The notes under the pieces were generated by a model. That model did not search any database and had not been told where the DNA came from. It worked only from the letters and a program-made list of their open reading frames with translations. The position numbers and the translations under genes were made by a program. From assembly GCF_000712075.1 (NCBI RefSeq), contig NZ_JONW01000008.1, positions 1-64,000 of the forward strand: DNA of 64,000 nucleotides. The letters run 5' to 3'. This document shows positions 30,652-42,420 of this stretch, piece after piece. Origin of the DNA: Caulobacter sp. UNC358MFTsu5.1 (lineage in GTDB: Bacteria > Pseudomonadota > Alphaproteobacteria > Caulobacterales > Caulobacteraceae). How positions within the stretch are numbered: the stretch's first letter is position 1; each line of letters opens with the position of its first letter.

Positions 30652-31863
30652 ATGCGCTGCGATCGGGTGTGGAGCAAGGCCCGCCTGGCCACTTTCGCCG
30701 TCGATCGTTCCGGAATCGGCGCGATCGAGGACGGCGTCGTGGCCGCGCGGGGCGGCCGCATCGTCTATGCCGGCCCCGCCGCCGACGCCCCCACCTTCGA
30801 GGCGCGCGAGACGATCGACTGCGCCAGCCGTTGGATCACCCCGGGCCTGATCGACCCCCACACCCACCTGGTGTTCGGCGGCGACCGCGCCCACGAGTTC
30901 GAGCTGCGGCTGGCCGGGGCGTCGTACGAGGCGATCGCCCGGGCCGGCGGCGGCATCGTCTCGACCATGAAGGCCACCCGCGCCGCCTCGCGCGCCGACC
31001 TCGTGGCCGCCGCCCTGCCCCGCCTGGACGCCCTGATCGCCGAGGGCCTGACCACCCTTGAGATCAAGTCCGGCTACGGCCTGTCGCTGGACGACGAGTT
31101 GAAGAGCCTGCGCGCCGCCCGCGCCCTGGCCGACGTCCGCGACGTGTCGGTGACCACCACCTTCCTGGGCGCCCACGCCTTGCCCCCCGAATTCGCCGGC
31201 GATCCCGACGGCTATGTCGACCTGGTCTGCCGCGAGATGATCCCCGCCGTCGCCGCCGAGGGCCTGGCCGATGCGGTAGACGCGTTCTGCGAGGGCATCG
31301 GCTTCACGCCCGCCCAGACCCGCCGGGTGTTCGAGGCGGCCCACGCCCACGGCCTGCCGGTCAAGCTGCACGCCGAGCAGCTGTCGAACCTGAACGGCGC
31401 GGCCCTGGCCGCCGAGTTCGGGGCGCTGTCGGCCGATCACCTGGAGCATCTGGACGCCGCCGGGATCGCCGCCATGGCCAAGGCCGGGACCGTCGCCGTC
31501 CTGCTGCCCGGCGCCTTCTACTTCGTGCGCGAGACCAGGCTTCCGCCCATCGAGGCCCTGCGCGCCGCCGGCGTGCCGATGGCCCTGGCCACCGACTGCA
31601 ACCCCGGCACCTCGCCCCTGACCAGCCTGCTGCTGACGATGAACATGGCCGCCACCCTGTTCCGGATGACCGTCGACGAGTGCCTGGCCGGCGTCACGCG
31701 CGAGGCCGCGCGGGCGATCGGCCGCCTCGAAAGCGTCGGCACGCTGGAGGTCGGCAAGGCCTGCGACCTGGCCGTCTGGGACATCGAGCGTCCCGCCGAA
31801 CTTGTCTACCGCATGGGGTTCAATCCGCTCCATGCGCGCGTCTGGAAGGGTGAAATCGCGTGA
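30652..31863 (+). CDS. hutI: Imidazolonepropionase
   Basis: 403 residues. It hydrolyses 4-imidazolone-5-propanoate to N-formimino-glutamate, the third step of histidine breakdown. It is a metal-dependent amidohydrolase with [45 protein letters not shown] and [10 protein letters not shown], all canonical. The stop overlaps the hutH start (GTGA), indicating translational coupling. It is first in the hutI-H-G-U-D operon. Confidence 0.96.
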   Translation: MRCDRVWSKARLATFAVDRSGIGAIEDGVVAARGGRIVYAGPAADAPTFEARETIDCASRWITPGLIDPHTHLVFGGDRAHEFELRLAGASYEAIARAGGGIVSTMKATRAASRADLVAAALPRLDALIAEGLTTLEIKSGYGLSLDDELKSLRAARALADVRDVSVTTTFLGAHALPPEFAGDPDGYVDLVCREMIPAVAAEGLADAVDAFCEGIGFTPAQTRRVFEAAHAHGLPVKLHAEQLSNLNGAALAAEFGALSADHLEHLDAAGIAAMAKAGTVAVLLPGAFYFVRETRLPPIEALRAAGVPMALATDCNPGTSPLTSLLLTMNMAATLFRMTVDECLAGVTREAARAIGRLESVGTLEVGKACDLAVWDIERPAELVYRMGFNPLHARVWKGEIA

Positions 31864-33395
31864 CCGAAGTCGTTCTCAACCCCGGTGAAGTCAGCCTCGC
31901 CGACTGGAAGGCCGTCTACCGCGGCGCGCCCGCGCGGCTACATCCCAGCGCCGCTCCGGTGATCGCCGAGAGCGCGGCGGCGGTCGAGCGCATCCTGGCC
32001 AAGGGCGCGCCGGTCTACGGGATCAACACCGGCTTCGGGAAGCTGGCCAGCGTGCGCATCGGCGACGCCGATCTGGAGACGCTCCAGCGCAACATCGTCC
32101 TGTCCCACGCCGCCGGCACGGGCGCGCCGTCGCCGGTCCCGGTGATCCGGCTGATGATGGCCCTGAAGCTGGCCAGCCTGGCGCAAGGCGCCTCGGGCGT
32201 GCGGCCGGCGACGACCGACCTGCTGGAAGCGATGCTCGTGAAGGGCCTGACGCCGGTCGTGCCGTGCCAGGGCTCGGTCGGCGCCTCGGGCGACCTGGCG
32301 CCGCTGTCGCACATGGCCGCGACCATGATCGGGGTCGGCGAGATCTCCGTCGGCGGCCAACGCCTGCCCGCCGTCCAGGCCCTGATGGAAGCGGGTCTGA
32401 AGCCCCTGACCCTGGGTCCGAAGGAAGGCCTGGCCCTGCTGAACGGCACCCAGTTCTCGACCGCCAACGCCCTGGCCGCCCTGTTCGACGCCGAGCGGCT
32501 GTTCCAGTCGGCCCTGGTCACCGGCGCCCTGGCGACCGAGGCGGCCAAGGGTTCGGACACGCCCTTCGATCCGCGCATCCACGTCCTGCGCCGCCAGCCC
32601 GGCCAGATCGAGACCGCCGCCGCCCTGCGGGCCCTGATGGCGAACTCGGCGATCCGCGACTCCCACCGCGAGGGCGACGCCCGGGTGCAGGACCCCTACT
32701 GCCTGCGCTGCCAGCCCCAGGTGATGGGCGCGGCCCTGGACGTGCTGCGCCAAGCGGCCGTCACCTTGGCGACCGAGGCCAACGGCGTCTCCGACAACCC
32801 GCTGATCTTCCCCGACACGGACGAGGCCCTGTCGGGCGGCAACTTCCACGCCGAGCCGGTGGCCTTCGCGGCCGACATGATCGCCCTGGCGGTCTGCGAG
32901 ATCGGCTCGATCGCCGAGCGCCGCATCGCCATGCTGGTCGATCCGGCCTGCTCGGGCCTGCCGGCCTTCCTGACGCCCAAGCCCGGCCTGAACTCCGGCT
33001 TCATGATCCCCCAGGTCACCGCCGCCGCCCTGGTGTCGGAGAACAAGCAGAAGGCCTATCCGGCCAGCGTCGACTCCATCCCGACCTCGGCCAACCAGGA
33101 GGACCACGTCTCGATGGCCGCCCACGGCGCGCGGCGCCTGCTGGCCATGGTCGAGGCGGCCGAGGCGGTGATCGGCATCGAGCTGCTGGCGGCCGTGCAG
33201 GGCTGCGACTTCCACGCGCCCCTGACGTCGAGCCCGGCCCTGGAAGCCGCGCGCGGCGTGTTGCGCGCCCAGGTCCCGCACCTGTCGGACGACCGCCACT
33301 TCCATCCGGACATGGAGGCCGCCAACGCGCTGGTCCGGTCAGGGGCGGTGATCGCGGCGGCTTCGGCGATCGACCTGCCGGGGGTGGAGGGATGA
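31860..33395 (+). CDS. hutH: Histidine ammonia-lyase
   Basis: 511 residues. It converts L-histidine to urocanate and ammonia using the MIO group formed from Ala142-Ser143-Gly144 ([14 protein letters not shown]), the same numbering as the Pseudomonas putida enzyme. Also present are the active-site Tyr loop ([10 protein letters not shown]), [18 protein letters not shown] and FHAEPVA. The GTG start overlaps the hutI stop by 4 bases. A family C repeat separates it from hutG. Confidence 0.97.
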   Translation: MTEVVLNPGEVSLADWKAVYRGAPARLHPSAAPVIAESAAAVERILAKGAPVYGINTGFGKLASVRIGDADLETLQRNIVLSHAAGTGAPSPVPVIRLMMALKLASLAQGASGVRPATTDLLEAMLVKGLTPVVPCQGSVGASGDLAPLSHMAATMIGVGEISVGGQRLPAVQALMEAGLKPLTLGPKEGLALLNGTQFSTANALAALFDAERLFQSALVTGALATEAAKGSDTPFDPRIHVLRRQPGQIETAAALRALMANSAIRDSHREGDARVQDPYCLRCQPQVMGAALDVLRQAAVTLATEANGVSDNPLIFPDTDEALSGGNFHAEPVAFAADMIALAVCEIGSIAERRIAMLVDPACSGLPAFLTPKPGLNSGFMIPQVTAAALVSENKQKAYPASVDSIPTSANQEDHVSMAAHGARRLLAMVEAAEAVIGIELLAAVQGCDFHAPLTSSPALEAARGVLRAQVPHLSDDRHFHPDMEAANALVRSGAVIAAASAIDLPGVEG

Positions 33396-33410
33396 GCTCT
33401 GCCCCAAACC

Positions 33411-33522
33411 GTTGTCATCCCGGAAGCCCCGCAGGAGCTGTCCGGGACCCAGGAGACTGGGCGAATGCGGTGCGGTTCACCTGGGTCCCGGCTCTACGCT
33501 TCGCTTCGGCCGGGATGACAAC
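33411..33522. repeat. Intergenic repeat family C inside the hut operon
   Basis: Perfect 13-bp outer arms, GTTGTCATCCCGG and CCGGGATGACAAC, with an inner CCGGGACCCAGG/CCTGGGTCCCGG pair. It lies between hutH and hutG and ends 3 bases before the hutG ATG, leaving no normal ribosome site there. A degenerate relative lies at 54196-54247. Confidence 0.88.
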
Positions 33523-33525
33523 CTC

Positions 33526-34353
33526 ATGAGTGCGTTGAGCCCGACCGACTGGCTCCACCTCACCCGGGGCGAGGCCCCGCTGGTCGTCAGCATCCCGCAC
33601 GCCGGGACCATCATCCCGTCCGACGTCGAGGCTCGCCTGGTCTCGCCGTGGCTGGCCCGCAAGGACGCCGACTGGTGGCTGGGCGAGCTCTACGCCTTCG
33701 CCGACGGCCTGGACGCCACGGTGGTGCGCACCGGCGTCTCGCGCACGGTGATCGACGTCAATCGCGACCCGTCGGGCGTGTCGCTGTATCCCGGCCAGGC
33801 GACCACCAGCCTCTGCCCGATCGACACCTTCGACGGCGAGCCGCTGTACCAGGCCGGCCAGGAGCCCGACGCGGCCGAGATCGCCCGGCGGCGCGTGACC
33901 TTCTTCGATCCCTATCACGACGCGCTGGAGGCCGAGCTGGACCGTCTGCTCGCGCGCCACGGCAAGGTGGTGCTGTACGACGCCCACTCGATCCGCTCGC
34001 GCGCGCCCCGGCTGTTCGACGGCGAGCTGCCGCAGTTCAACATCGGCACGAACAGCGGCGCGGCGTGCGATCCCGGCCTGACCGCCCGGGTCGAGGCGGC
34101 GTGCGCCGCCACCGGCCTGCCGCGCGTCACCAACGGCCGGTTCAAGGGCGGCTGGATCACCCGCCATTACGGCCGGCCGGACCACGGCGTCCACGCCGTC
34201 CAGATGGAACTGGCCTGCCGCGGCTACATCGACGAGCCGGCGGCGCTGACCGCCGAGACTTGGCCCACGCCCTACGCCGCCGCCCGCGCCGCCCCGCTGC
34301 GCGCCGCCCTCTCCGACGTGCTGAAGGCCTGCCTCGCCTTCGCCCAAGCCTGA
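33526..34353 (+). CDS. hutG: N-formylglutamate deformylase
   Basis: 275 residues. It hydrolyses N-formyl-glutamate to glutamate and formate, completing the HutF route. N-formylglutamate amidohydrolase family blocks are [49 protein letters not shown] and GGWITRHYG. The ATG at 33526 begins the conserved region; upstream in-frame sequence translates repeat C and is not likely to be coding. No ribosome site is visible because the repeat abuts the start, so translation may depend on RNA folding or reinitiation. Confidence 0.93.
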   Translation: MSALSPTDWLHLTRGEAPLVVSIPHAGTIIPSDVEARLVSPWLARKDADWWLGELYAFADGLDATVVRTGVSRTVIDVNRDPSGVSLYPGQATTSLCPIDTFDGEPLYQAGQEPDAAEIARRRVTFFDPYHDALEAELDRLLARHGKVVLYDAHSIRSRAPRLFDGELPQFNIGTNSGAACDPGLTARVEAACAATGLPRVTNGRFKGGWITRHYGRPDHGVHAVQMELACRGYIDEPAALTAETWPTPYAAARAAPLRAALSDVLKACLAFAQA

Positions 34354-34361
34354 GTCCCTGC

Positions 34362-36026
<1,665 letters not shown>

Positions 36027-36064
36027 GCCATACTCCCCCTTCCTCCGCTCATCGGATCAATTAG

Positions 36065-36649
36065 ATGCGCGTCCTGAGAGCCGCCGACCGGATCGCCACG
36101 CCGTGGAAGAACGGCGGCGGCGTCACGCGCGAGGTGGCCGCCTGGCCGCCGGGCGCCGACCTGGGCGGCTTCGAGTGGCGGATCAGCCTGGCCGAGATCG
36201 CCGCCGACGGGCCGTTCTCGATCTTCCCGGGCGTCGACCGGGTGCTGACGGTGATCCAGGGCGAGGGCCTGCTGCTGACGGTCGACGACCGCATGCTGGC
36301 CCTGGACGCCGCCTCCCCGCCCCTGGACTTCCCCGGCGAGGCGCGGGTCGCCGCCCGCCTGACCCACGGCCCGATCAGCGACCTGAACGTGATGGTGCGA
36401 CGGGGCGCCTGGCGGGCGCGGACCCGGCGGCTGACGGTGACCGGGGCCAGCGACGTGGCGGCCAAGGCCCGTGTGACGCTGGTCCTGGCCCTGGACCCCT
36501 TACGCATCGTGAGGCCCGGCGGCGCGATCGACCTGTCGCCGCTGGATGCGGTCGTGCTGGAGCACGGCCACTCGCGCCTGAGCCTGGAAGGCCGAGGCCG
36601 AACATTGATCTGCGAGATCACGGTCGATCCCGAGCACATCCAACAGTAA
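36065..36649 (+). CDS. hutD: HutD family protein
   Basis: 194 residues with the HutD opening RIATPWKNGGGVTREVA and a bicupin-type beta pattern (FEWRISLAEIAADGPFS, GVDRVLTVIQGEG, GPISDLNVMVRRG). In Pseudomonas HutD limits hut expression and is thought to bind an intermediate such as formylglutamate or urocanate. It closes the operon, 38 bases after hutU. Confidence 0.9.
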   Translation: MRVLRAADRIATPWKNGGGVTREVAAWPPGADLGGFEWRISLAEIAADGPFSIFPGVDRVLTVIQGEGLLLTVDDRMLALDAASPPLDFPGEARVAARLTHGPISDLNVMVRRGAWRARTRRLTVTGASDVAAKARVTLVLALDPLRIVRPGGAIDLSPLDAVVLEHGHSRLSLEGRGRTLICEITVDPEHIQQ

Positions 36650-36794
36650 AGCTTGGAATAGATCCCGGTATAGGCGAATGCGCGCGCGACCTCGCGCCGC
36701 ACTGAGTTCGCCACGTCTTTGCCTTATCTGATCGTTAACCGGGCCAACGCTCAACGCTCCGAAACGATCCCCAAAACAAATCCAGGAAGATTTC

Positions 36795-37457
36795 ATGCAC
36801 GCATCGACAGCGAAGAAACTCGCCCCTCTGGCGCGCGGCGCGCTGGGTCTGGCCCTGGTCTTCGCTCCGATGATGGTGGCGGCGATGGAGAATCCGCACA
36901 ACGCCCCGCACGCCACGCCGGCCGTGCAGCGCCTGCTGGCCGACCTGGCCGCCAAGCCGCAGAAGCCGGTCCGCAAGGAGCTGGTCTGGAGCGGTTCGGA
37001 CATCGACGGCGACGGCGCGCCCGACTTCGCCAACCCGACCGGCGGCGCCCCGCGCGGCCACGACGAGTTCGGCGACGGCCGGTTCGGCGCCCGCCGCGAC
37101 GGTGGCTCGCGCGACCACGAGGGCGTCGACTACGTGGCCAAGGCCGGCCAGGACGTGATGGCCCCGATCTCCGGCTACGTGACCAAGATCGGCTACGCCT
37201 ACGCCGGGTCCAGCGACCTGAAGTTCGTCGAGATCAGCAACCCGGCCCTCGGCTACATCGCCCGCGCCTTCTACGTGACCCCCGGCGTCGAGGTCGGCCA
37301 GGCCGTGCGCCTGGGCGAGGTGATCGGCACGGACCAGAGCCTGCAGAAGCACTATCCGGGCATCACCAACCACGTGCACCTGGAGGTGATGGAGCCGGGC
37401 GGCGAGCGGGTGAACGCGGCCGAGCTGATCGTGAAGAAGCTGGTGGTGGAGGCCTAA
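36795..37457 (+). CDS. M23 family metallopeptidase (LytM-like)
   Basis: 220 residues with a signal peptide (about 1-30). The M23 zinc site is seen in RDHEGVDYVA (HxxxD) and NHVHLEVM (HxH), so it probably cuts peptidoglycan cross-bridges or is a regulator of amidases. Before the peptidase domain lies SDIDGDGAPDFAN (Asp69, 71, 73, 77), a DxDxDG calcium-loop pattern, which is unusual in this short family member. AGGAAG stands before the ATG. It lies 145 bases after hutD and has no evident link to histidine use. Confidence 0.9.
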   Translation: MHASTAKKLAPLARGALGLALVFAPMMVAAMENPHNAPHATPAVQRLLADLAAKPQKPVRKELVWSGSDIDGDGAPDFANPTGGAPRGHDEFGDGRFGARRDGGSRDHEGVDYVAKAGQDVMAPISGYVTKIGYAYAGSSDLKFVEISNPALGYIARAFYVTPGVEVGQAVRLGEVIGTDQSLQKHYPGITNHVHLEVMEPGGERVNAAELIVKKLVVEA

Positions 37458-37470
37458 GCCTCGGCGGCGA

Positions 37471-37611
37471 ACACTTGCCCCCTACGGGTCGCTTCGCGAC
37501 CGTCTTCCCCCAGAGGGGGAAGAGCCTCGACCGCCGACGCCGCGCCAAAGGCTCCGCCCCCTACGGGGGCGGACAGACCGCGAAGCGGTCAGGTGGGGGC
37601 AAGTCAGTGAG
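37471..37611. repeat. Intergenic repeat family A, copy 3
   Basis: Same structure as copies at 5865 and 27262 (CTTGCCCCC...GGGGGCAAG arms, GGTCGCTTCGCGACC and CTTCCCCCagaGGGGGAAG stems). The stem sequence has covarying changes relative to copy 1 (GACCGC..GCGGTC to GGTCGC..GCGACC). It lies between the convergent M23 and GH31 genes. Confidence 0.9.
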
Positions 37612-37619
37612 CCACTGAC

Positions 37620-40457
37620 CTACTTCCGCGTCACCACCACCGGCCGCCCCGAGTACGCCACCGTCTGATCCACCGCCTCGAAGTCCACCGGCTTGGCCCC
37701 GGCTCCGATGAACCGCACCTTGATCTCGCGGTTCTCGACCATCCCCTTGAAGCTCCCCGACCGCGCGCCGATCGTCAGCCTTCCCGAGGCGTTGTCGAAG
37801 CTCATCGGGATGCGGCTCCAGGCCCCGCGGGCGTAGCCGTTGGTCAGGCCGTCGTCCTCGTAAAGCTCGAACGTCCCGTCGGCGCCCGTGTAGACCACCA
37901 CGGTCAGCGGGGCGTCGGGCTTTTCGCCCACGTACTGCTGGACCACCGTGGTCGGCACGATCGAGCCAGCCCGCACGAACAGCGGCATGCGCGCCAGCGG
38001 CGCGTCGGCCTTGATCGTCTGGCCGCCCTTGAAGGCCTTGCCGGTCTCGAAGTCGTACCAGGACGCCCCCGCCGGCAGGTAGACCTCGCGCGAGCGGGCC
38101 TTGAACGCGGTCACCGGGGCGACCAGGAACGCCTTGCCGAACAGGTACTCGTCGTTGACGTCGCGCGCCTTCAGGTCGGACGGGAAGTCCATGACCAGGC
38201 CGCGCATGATGCTGCCGTCGCGCTGATAGGTATCAGCCGCCAGGGTGTAGACGTAGGGCATCAGCCGGTAGCGGAGCTCGTCGTACCAGGCCAGGGCCTT
38301 GTAGACCTCGGTCCCCTCGTCGGCGAGGTTGTAAATCTCGCGGTACGGGAACTCCCCGTGGCTGCGGAACAGCGGGCTGAAGGCGCCGAACTGGAACCAG
38401 CGCAGGTTCAGCTCCTGCCACTCGGCCCAGTGGGCCGGGTCCTTGTTGGTGTAGCGGTCCTCGACCGAGAAGCCGCCGATGTCGGTGGTCCAGTTGGGCA
38501 CGCCCGACATCGACAGGTTCACGCCGGCCGAGATCTGGTCCTTCAGGTCGTCCCAGCGGGCCACCACGTCGCCGCTCCACAGGGCCACGCCGTTGCGCTG
38601 GATGCCGCCGAAGCCCGAGCGCGACAGGATGAAGCTGCGCTTGTCGGGGTTCAGGTCGCGCTCGCCCTCGAACACGCCGGTGGTGTGGATCAGCGGATAG
38701 GAGTTGAAGAACTCGGCCCCCGGTCCCATCGCCGTCGGGCCCATGCGCAGGGTGCGCTCGGGGATGTCGAGGTTGGAGTGCATGTCCGGCTCGTCGCTGT
38801 CCATCCACCAGGCGTCGACGCCGAAGCCCTTCAGGCTGTCCTTGACCTGGCGCCAGTAGATGTCGCGCGCCTCCTTGGAATAGGGGTCGTAGAACGAGTT
38901 GGCGTAGCCCGGCCCCACCCAGTCCACCGCGCCCTGCTCGAGGTTGCGGTGATACATGTGGCCCTTGGCGTCCAGCTCCTTGAAGTGCTCCGTGGTCGGA
39001 TAGAACTTCGGCCAGATCGAGATCATGAAGTGGGCGTTCAGGTCGTGGACCTGGTCGATCATGCCCTTGGGGTCGGGGAAGCGCGTCTCGTCGAACTTGT
39101 GGCTGCCCCAGGCGTCGTCCTTCCAGTAGCGCCAGTCCTCGACGATGTTGTCCAGCGGCAGCTTGCGGGCCCGGTACTGCTTGACCACGTCCAGCAGCTG
39201 GTCGGCGGTCTCGTAGCGCTGGCGGCTCTGCCACAGGCCGTAGGCCCAGCGCGGCATCAGCACCGCGTCGCCCGTCAGGCCGCGATAGCCGGCCACCACC
39301 TGGTCCAGGTCCGAGCCGCCCACATAGTAGTAGTCGACGGCGTGGGCGACCTCGGAGGTGAAGGTCAGCGAGTGCTGGTCGGCCGCCGGGATCGGGTTGT
39401 TGTGCAGCAGGCCGATATAGCCGTCGTTGGGCTCCCACTCGACGCGGACCTTGTGGCGCGCGCCCGGCTTCATCGGGGCGGTGAAGTTGTGGAACCACGG
39501 GTTCCAGTTCTGCCGCCAGCGGTCGATCGCGACCTTGCCGTCGATGGAGAGCTTGGCGTAGCTGGACGAGTAGAGCTTGAACTTCTGGACCCCGGCGACC
39601 GAGGCCTCGACCGAGCCCTCCCAGACCACCCGCGCGCCCTTGACCGGCTTCTTGTCCGGACCGGTCAGCTCGGCCGGCCAGTTGGGCAGGTCCTTCAGGT
39701 AGCGGTAGTTGATGTCGGGCTCGACGCGGGTGAACTTCAGGTCGTTCCCCACATAGTACCTGGCGGTGAAGCCGCCCGGCTTGCCGGCCGCGTCGAAGAT
39801 CTTCAGGTCGCGCGAGGCCAGGTCGTAGGGCGTCGGGTCGCCGAAGCGGGTGATCCCGTTGTTCTCCCACAGCAGGCCGTAGTTCCGGGTGGACAGCACG
39901 AACGGGATGGCGATGTCGCGGTTGTACTGGGCCAGTTCGACGTCCTGGCCATTGTAGTTCATCTGGCCGTTCTGGTGCTGGCCCAGGCCGTAGAAGGCTT
40001 CGTCCGTACCCGGATTGAACTGCTGGCTGACGCCGTAGAAGGTCTTGCCGTCGATCGTCTCGGTCTTGAACGGGCGGCGGCCGTTCTCGCTGAGCACCAG
40101 CTTGCCGGTCTCGTCGCGGAAGCTGACCGCGCCGCTGGCCAGGGAGACCTCGGCGGTGGCCTTGCCGGCCTTGACCACGACCTTGCCGGCCGCCTCCTCG
40201 ACCGTGAAGGCGCCGGTGGGCCTGGCGGTGACCATCAGGCTGGCCGGGACGTCCAGGCTGTCGGTCGGGGTGGCGGTGACGTGGATCACCCGCTCGCCCA
40301 TCACCTGCAGCCGCACCTTCTTGGCCGGCCCCGAGGCGGGGGTGACGATCACCCCGTCGGCGGTCTTCTCGAAAGCGCCGTCCAGGGCCAAGGCGCTGGT
40401 CGAGGCCAGGAGGGAGAGCGTGAGGCCGGCGAAGAGGGCCTTGGGCAGCATGCGCAT
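37620..40457 (-). CDS. GH31 alpha-xylosidase with PA14 insert
   Basis: 945 residues, exported (signal peptide to about residue 23). The N-terminal beta-sandwich is interrupted by a PA14 domain (about residues 245-350, KGARVVWEGSVEASVAGV ... KVAIDRWRQNW). The GH31 barrel follows with nucleophile Asp553 in WWMDSDEPD and acid/base Asp659 in TTDIGGF, then C-terminal beta domains. From family knowledge, the PA14-GH31 layout is that of Cellvibrio xyloglucan alpha-xylosidase. The start ATG at 40457 follows AAGGGAAG. Role: removing the non-reducing-end xylose from xyloglucan oligosaccharides. It is last in the receptor-halogenase-GH35-GH31 run, with repeat B3 in its leader. Confidence 0.92.
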   Translation of the reverse strand: MRMLPKALFAGLTLSLLASTSALALDGAFEKTADGVIVTPASGPAKKVRLQVMGERVIHVTATPTDSLDVPASLMVTARPTGAFTVEEAAGKVVVKAGKATAEVSLASGAVSFRDETGKLVLSENGRRPFKTETIDGKTFYGVSQQFNPGTDEAFYGLGQHQNGQMNYNGQDVELAQYNRDIAIPFVLSTRNYGLLWENNGITRFGDPTPYDLASRDLKIFDAAGKPGGFTARYYVGNDLKFTRVEPDINYRYLKDLPNWPAELTGPDKKPVKGARVVWEGSVEASVAGVQKFKLYSSSYAKLSIDGKVAIDRWRQNWNPWFHNFTAPMKPGARHKVRVEWEPNDGYIGLLHNNPIPAADQHSLTFTSEVAHAVDYYYVGGSDLDQVVAGYRGLTGDAVLMPRWAYGLWQSRQRYETADQLLDVVKQYRARKLPLDNIVEDWRYWKDDAWGSHKFDETRFPDPKGMIDQVHDLNAHFMISIWPKFYPTTEHFKELDAKGHMYHRNLEQGAVDWVGPGYANSFYDPYSKEARDIYWRQVKDSLKGFGVDAWWMDSDEPDMHSNLDIPERTLRMGPTAMGPGAEFFNSYPLIHTTGVFEGERDLNPDKRSFILSRSGFGGIQRNGVALWSGDVVARWDDLKDQISAGVNLSMSGVPNWTTDIGGFSVEDRYTNKDPAHWAEWQELNLRWFQFGAFSPLFRSHGEFPYREIYNLADEGTEVYKALAWYDELRYRLMPYVYTLAADTYQRDGSIMRGLVMDFPSDLKARDVNDEYLFGKAFLVAPVTAFKARSREVYLPAGASWYDFETGKAFKGGQTIKADAPLARMPLFVRAGSIVPTTVVQQYVGEKPDAPLTVVVYTGADGTFELYEDDGLTNGYARGAWSRIPMSFDNASGRLTIGARSGSFKGMVENREIKVRFIGAGAKPVDFEAVDQTVAYSGRPVVVTRK

Positions 40458-40488
40458 CGGTTTCTTCCCTTTGATCTCGTTTTTATCT

Positions 40489-40615
40489 CCGCTCATCCCG
40501 GCGAATGCCGGGACCCAGATGGAATGGCTTCGAGACTGGAGCCACGGGCTCTGCGCCCTTCCAGTCAGCCGTCCCGCCACGGGATCTGGGTCCCGGCATT
40601 CGCCGGGATGAGCGG
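40489..40615. repeat. Intergenic repeat family B, copy 3
   Basis: Nearly identical outer arms to the copies at 18665 and 28216 (CCGCTCATCCCGGCGAATGC). It separates GH35 from GH31 on the same strand, the same arrangement as GH3-B1-CE20. Confidence 0.93.
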
Positions 40616-40629
40616 TTGAAAAGTTGGGT

Positions 40630-42300
40630 TCAGTAGGTCGCGAGCTTTACTTTTAGCACCTGCGGCAGGGTGGTCAGGTTCAGGCCGTAGTCGACCTGGT
40701 CGCCGTTCCACAGGCGGTCGAACACCCACTGGCCCTTGTCGTCGAAGTGGCCTTCCTCGACGCGGGACATCATGAACCGCTCCCCCTTGGCCGAGCCGAA
40801 GGTGATGCGGGCGCGATAGCCGGTGACCAGGAATTCGTCGGCCGACAGCCGGGCGATCAGGGCGCCGCCGTCGGGGACCGCGCGATTGGGCTGCTTCTCG
40901 GCCTTGGACATCCAGGGGGCCTCGATCGAGCCGAACTGCCATTCGCCGTACGAGACGGTGGCGGTCCAGCGATCGCCCAGCTTCAGGGTCTCGGCCTTGC
41001 GGTCGTCGGCCTCGCCGGCGCCCCAGACGTCGCCCGTGAACGACAGCCTGGCCCATTCGCGGGCCATCGGGGCCAGCAGGCGATAGTGGACGCCGAAGTT
41101 CTCCAGCGCCTCGGCGTCGACCTGCTTGGCGCCCAGCGGGTAGTTGGAATAGCCGGTGTAATCCAGGCCGAACGGCGAGAAGCCGATCCCATGGCGGCCC
41201 AGCACGTCGTAGACGTGGCGGGCGAAGCCCTTGTCGCTGCCGATCTCGGGCACGAACAGGGCGTTGTCGGGGCGGCCGTACTGCTCCAGCGTCTTGCGGA
41301 CATTGGCGCTTTCGCGCTGGTAGATGTCGGGCGCGATGGCGTCGATCGACGGGGCCGCGGCCTTCCAGACGTCCAGCACGTTCCAGGTCGGGCCGCCCGA
41401 CGAGTAGGTGTAGGGGTCCTGGTCGTTGAAGGGGTCGCGCAGGGCCGCGTTGACGTACATCGGCAGCGGCAGCTCGCGCTTACCGGCGGCCGCCACCTCG
41501 TCGACGAACCGGCCGATCGACCAGGCGTGGAAGAACTCGTCGGCGTCCTTGCCGAAGACCTGGCTCCAGGTCCCCGGCTTCTTGCCCAGAGCCTTGACCA
41601 GCTGGGCGGGTACGGGGCCTTCGAACAGCTTCTGGGCGGTCGGCGAATAGTCGCGGACGGCGCTGTAGGTGCCGGTCTCGTTCTCGGGCTGGACCATGAT
41701 CACGGTGTGGTCCGGATCGGCCGCCTTCAGGTGGCGCATCAAGGTCACGAAGGCCTTCTTGTCGGCCTCCAGCGTGGCCGGGAAGTGCGGCGACAGCGAG
41801 TTGCGGGTCTCGCCCTTGGCGGTGATCACCCGCGGGAAGCGCTTGTTGTCCAGCTTGACCCATTCGGGCGCGTACTGCGGGCCGTTGTTCTTCCAGGTGG
41901 CGAACCACAGCAGGACCAGCTTGGTGTCGTTCTCGCGGGCCTGCTTCAGCAGCACGTCGACATACGAGAAGTCGAACTGGCCCTCGACCGGCTCGATCTG
42001 CTCCCAGGCGACTGGGATCTCCAGGGTGTTGGCGTGCATGGCCTTCACCGCCGGCCACACCTTGGGCAGCTGCGAAGGGTAGTTGGCGGCGTTGTTGGCC
42101 TGGACGCCCAGCATCAGGAACGGCGCGCCGTCCACCATCAGGGCGTGGCGGCCGTCCTTGGCGACCAGTTTGGGCAGGTCGGCGGCGGCGCCCGGCGTGG
42201 CGGCCAGAACGCCGCACAGCGCCGTGGCCGCGACCAGGGCCGACAGGAAGAGCCGAGGGCGGGTCGCCCCCTCGGTCCGGACTCGATGCTGGATCCGCAA
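40630..42300 (-). CDS. GH35 beta-galactosidase (DUF5597 type)
   Basis: 556 residues, secreted or periplasmic (signal peptide to about residue 40, GAAA). The GH35 barrel has acid/base Glu208 in VQPENETG and nucleophile Glu352 in FVPEIGSD, followed by the DUF5597 C-terminal region. The start is TTG at 42300, supported by GGGAGG 6-7 bases upstream. The closest known functional type is the Cellvibrio GH35 of the xyloglucan locus, which removes beta-1,2-galactose from side chains. Two operator-like palindromes lie 46-68 bases upstream, so it probably has its own promoter although it follows the halogenase gene. Confidence 0.92.
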   Translation of the reverse strand: MRIQHRVRTEGATRPRLFLSALVAATALCGVLAATPGAAADLPKLVAKDGRHALMVDGAPFLMLGVQANNAANYPSQLPKVWPAVKAMHANTLEIPVAWEQIEPVEGQFDFSYVDVLLKQARENDTKLVLLWFATWKNNGPQYAPEWVKLDNKRFPRVITAKGETRNSLSPHFPATLEADKKAFVTLMRHLKAADPDHTVIMVQPENETGTYSAVRDYSPTAQKLFEGPVPAQLVKALGKKPGTWSQVFGKDADEFFHAWSIGRFVDEVAAAGKRELPLPMYVNAALRDPFNDQDPYTYSSGGPTWNVLDVWKAAAPSIDAIAPDIYQRESANVRKTLEQYGRPDNALFVPEIGSDKGFARHVYDVLGRHGIGFSPFGLDYTGYSNYPLGAKQVDAEALENFGVHYRLLAPMAREWARLSFTGDVWGAGEADDRKAETLKLGDRWTATVSYGEWQFGSIEAPWMSKAEKQPNRAVPDGGALIARLSADEFLVTGYRARITFGSAKGERFMMSRVEEGHFDDKGQWVFDRLWNGDQVDYGLNLTTLPQVLKVKLATY

Positions 42301-42345
42301 GTGTCGCCTCCCGCTGGGCCGTCTTCCGCGAGGCGAACCTCGGCG

Positions 42346-42368
42346 TGACAGCGCTGTTACCGTTATCA
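42346..42368 (-). promoter_or_regulatory. Two overlapping operator-like palindromes upstream of GH35
   Basis: TGACAGCGCTGTTA (42346-42359) fits the locus-wide TGAYARCGYTRTYA pattern. TGTTACCGTTATCA (42355-42368) matches the second element at 21353-21366. They share 5 bases, so binding of two regulators would compete, or a single regulator may bind a composite site. Confidence 0.6.
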
Positions 42369-42420
42369 GAAGTATAAGTATGATAATTGACTGGCAAGCC
42401 TTCCGGGCCGCCAGGCCTGA

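Noticed and set aside
33412-33525. N-terminal extension of HutG starting upstream at 33412
   Set aside because: The extra residues are a translation of repeat family C and are not similar to the enzyme family.
37620-40580. Longer GH31 protein starting at 40580 (contains SIWVPAFAGMSG)
   Set aside because: The upstream residues come from translating repeat B3. A signal peptide and ribosome site support the start at 40457.
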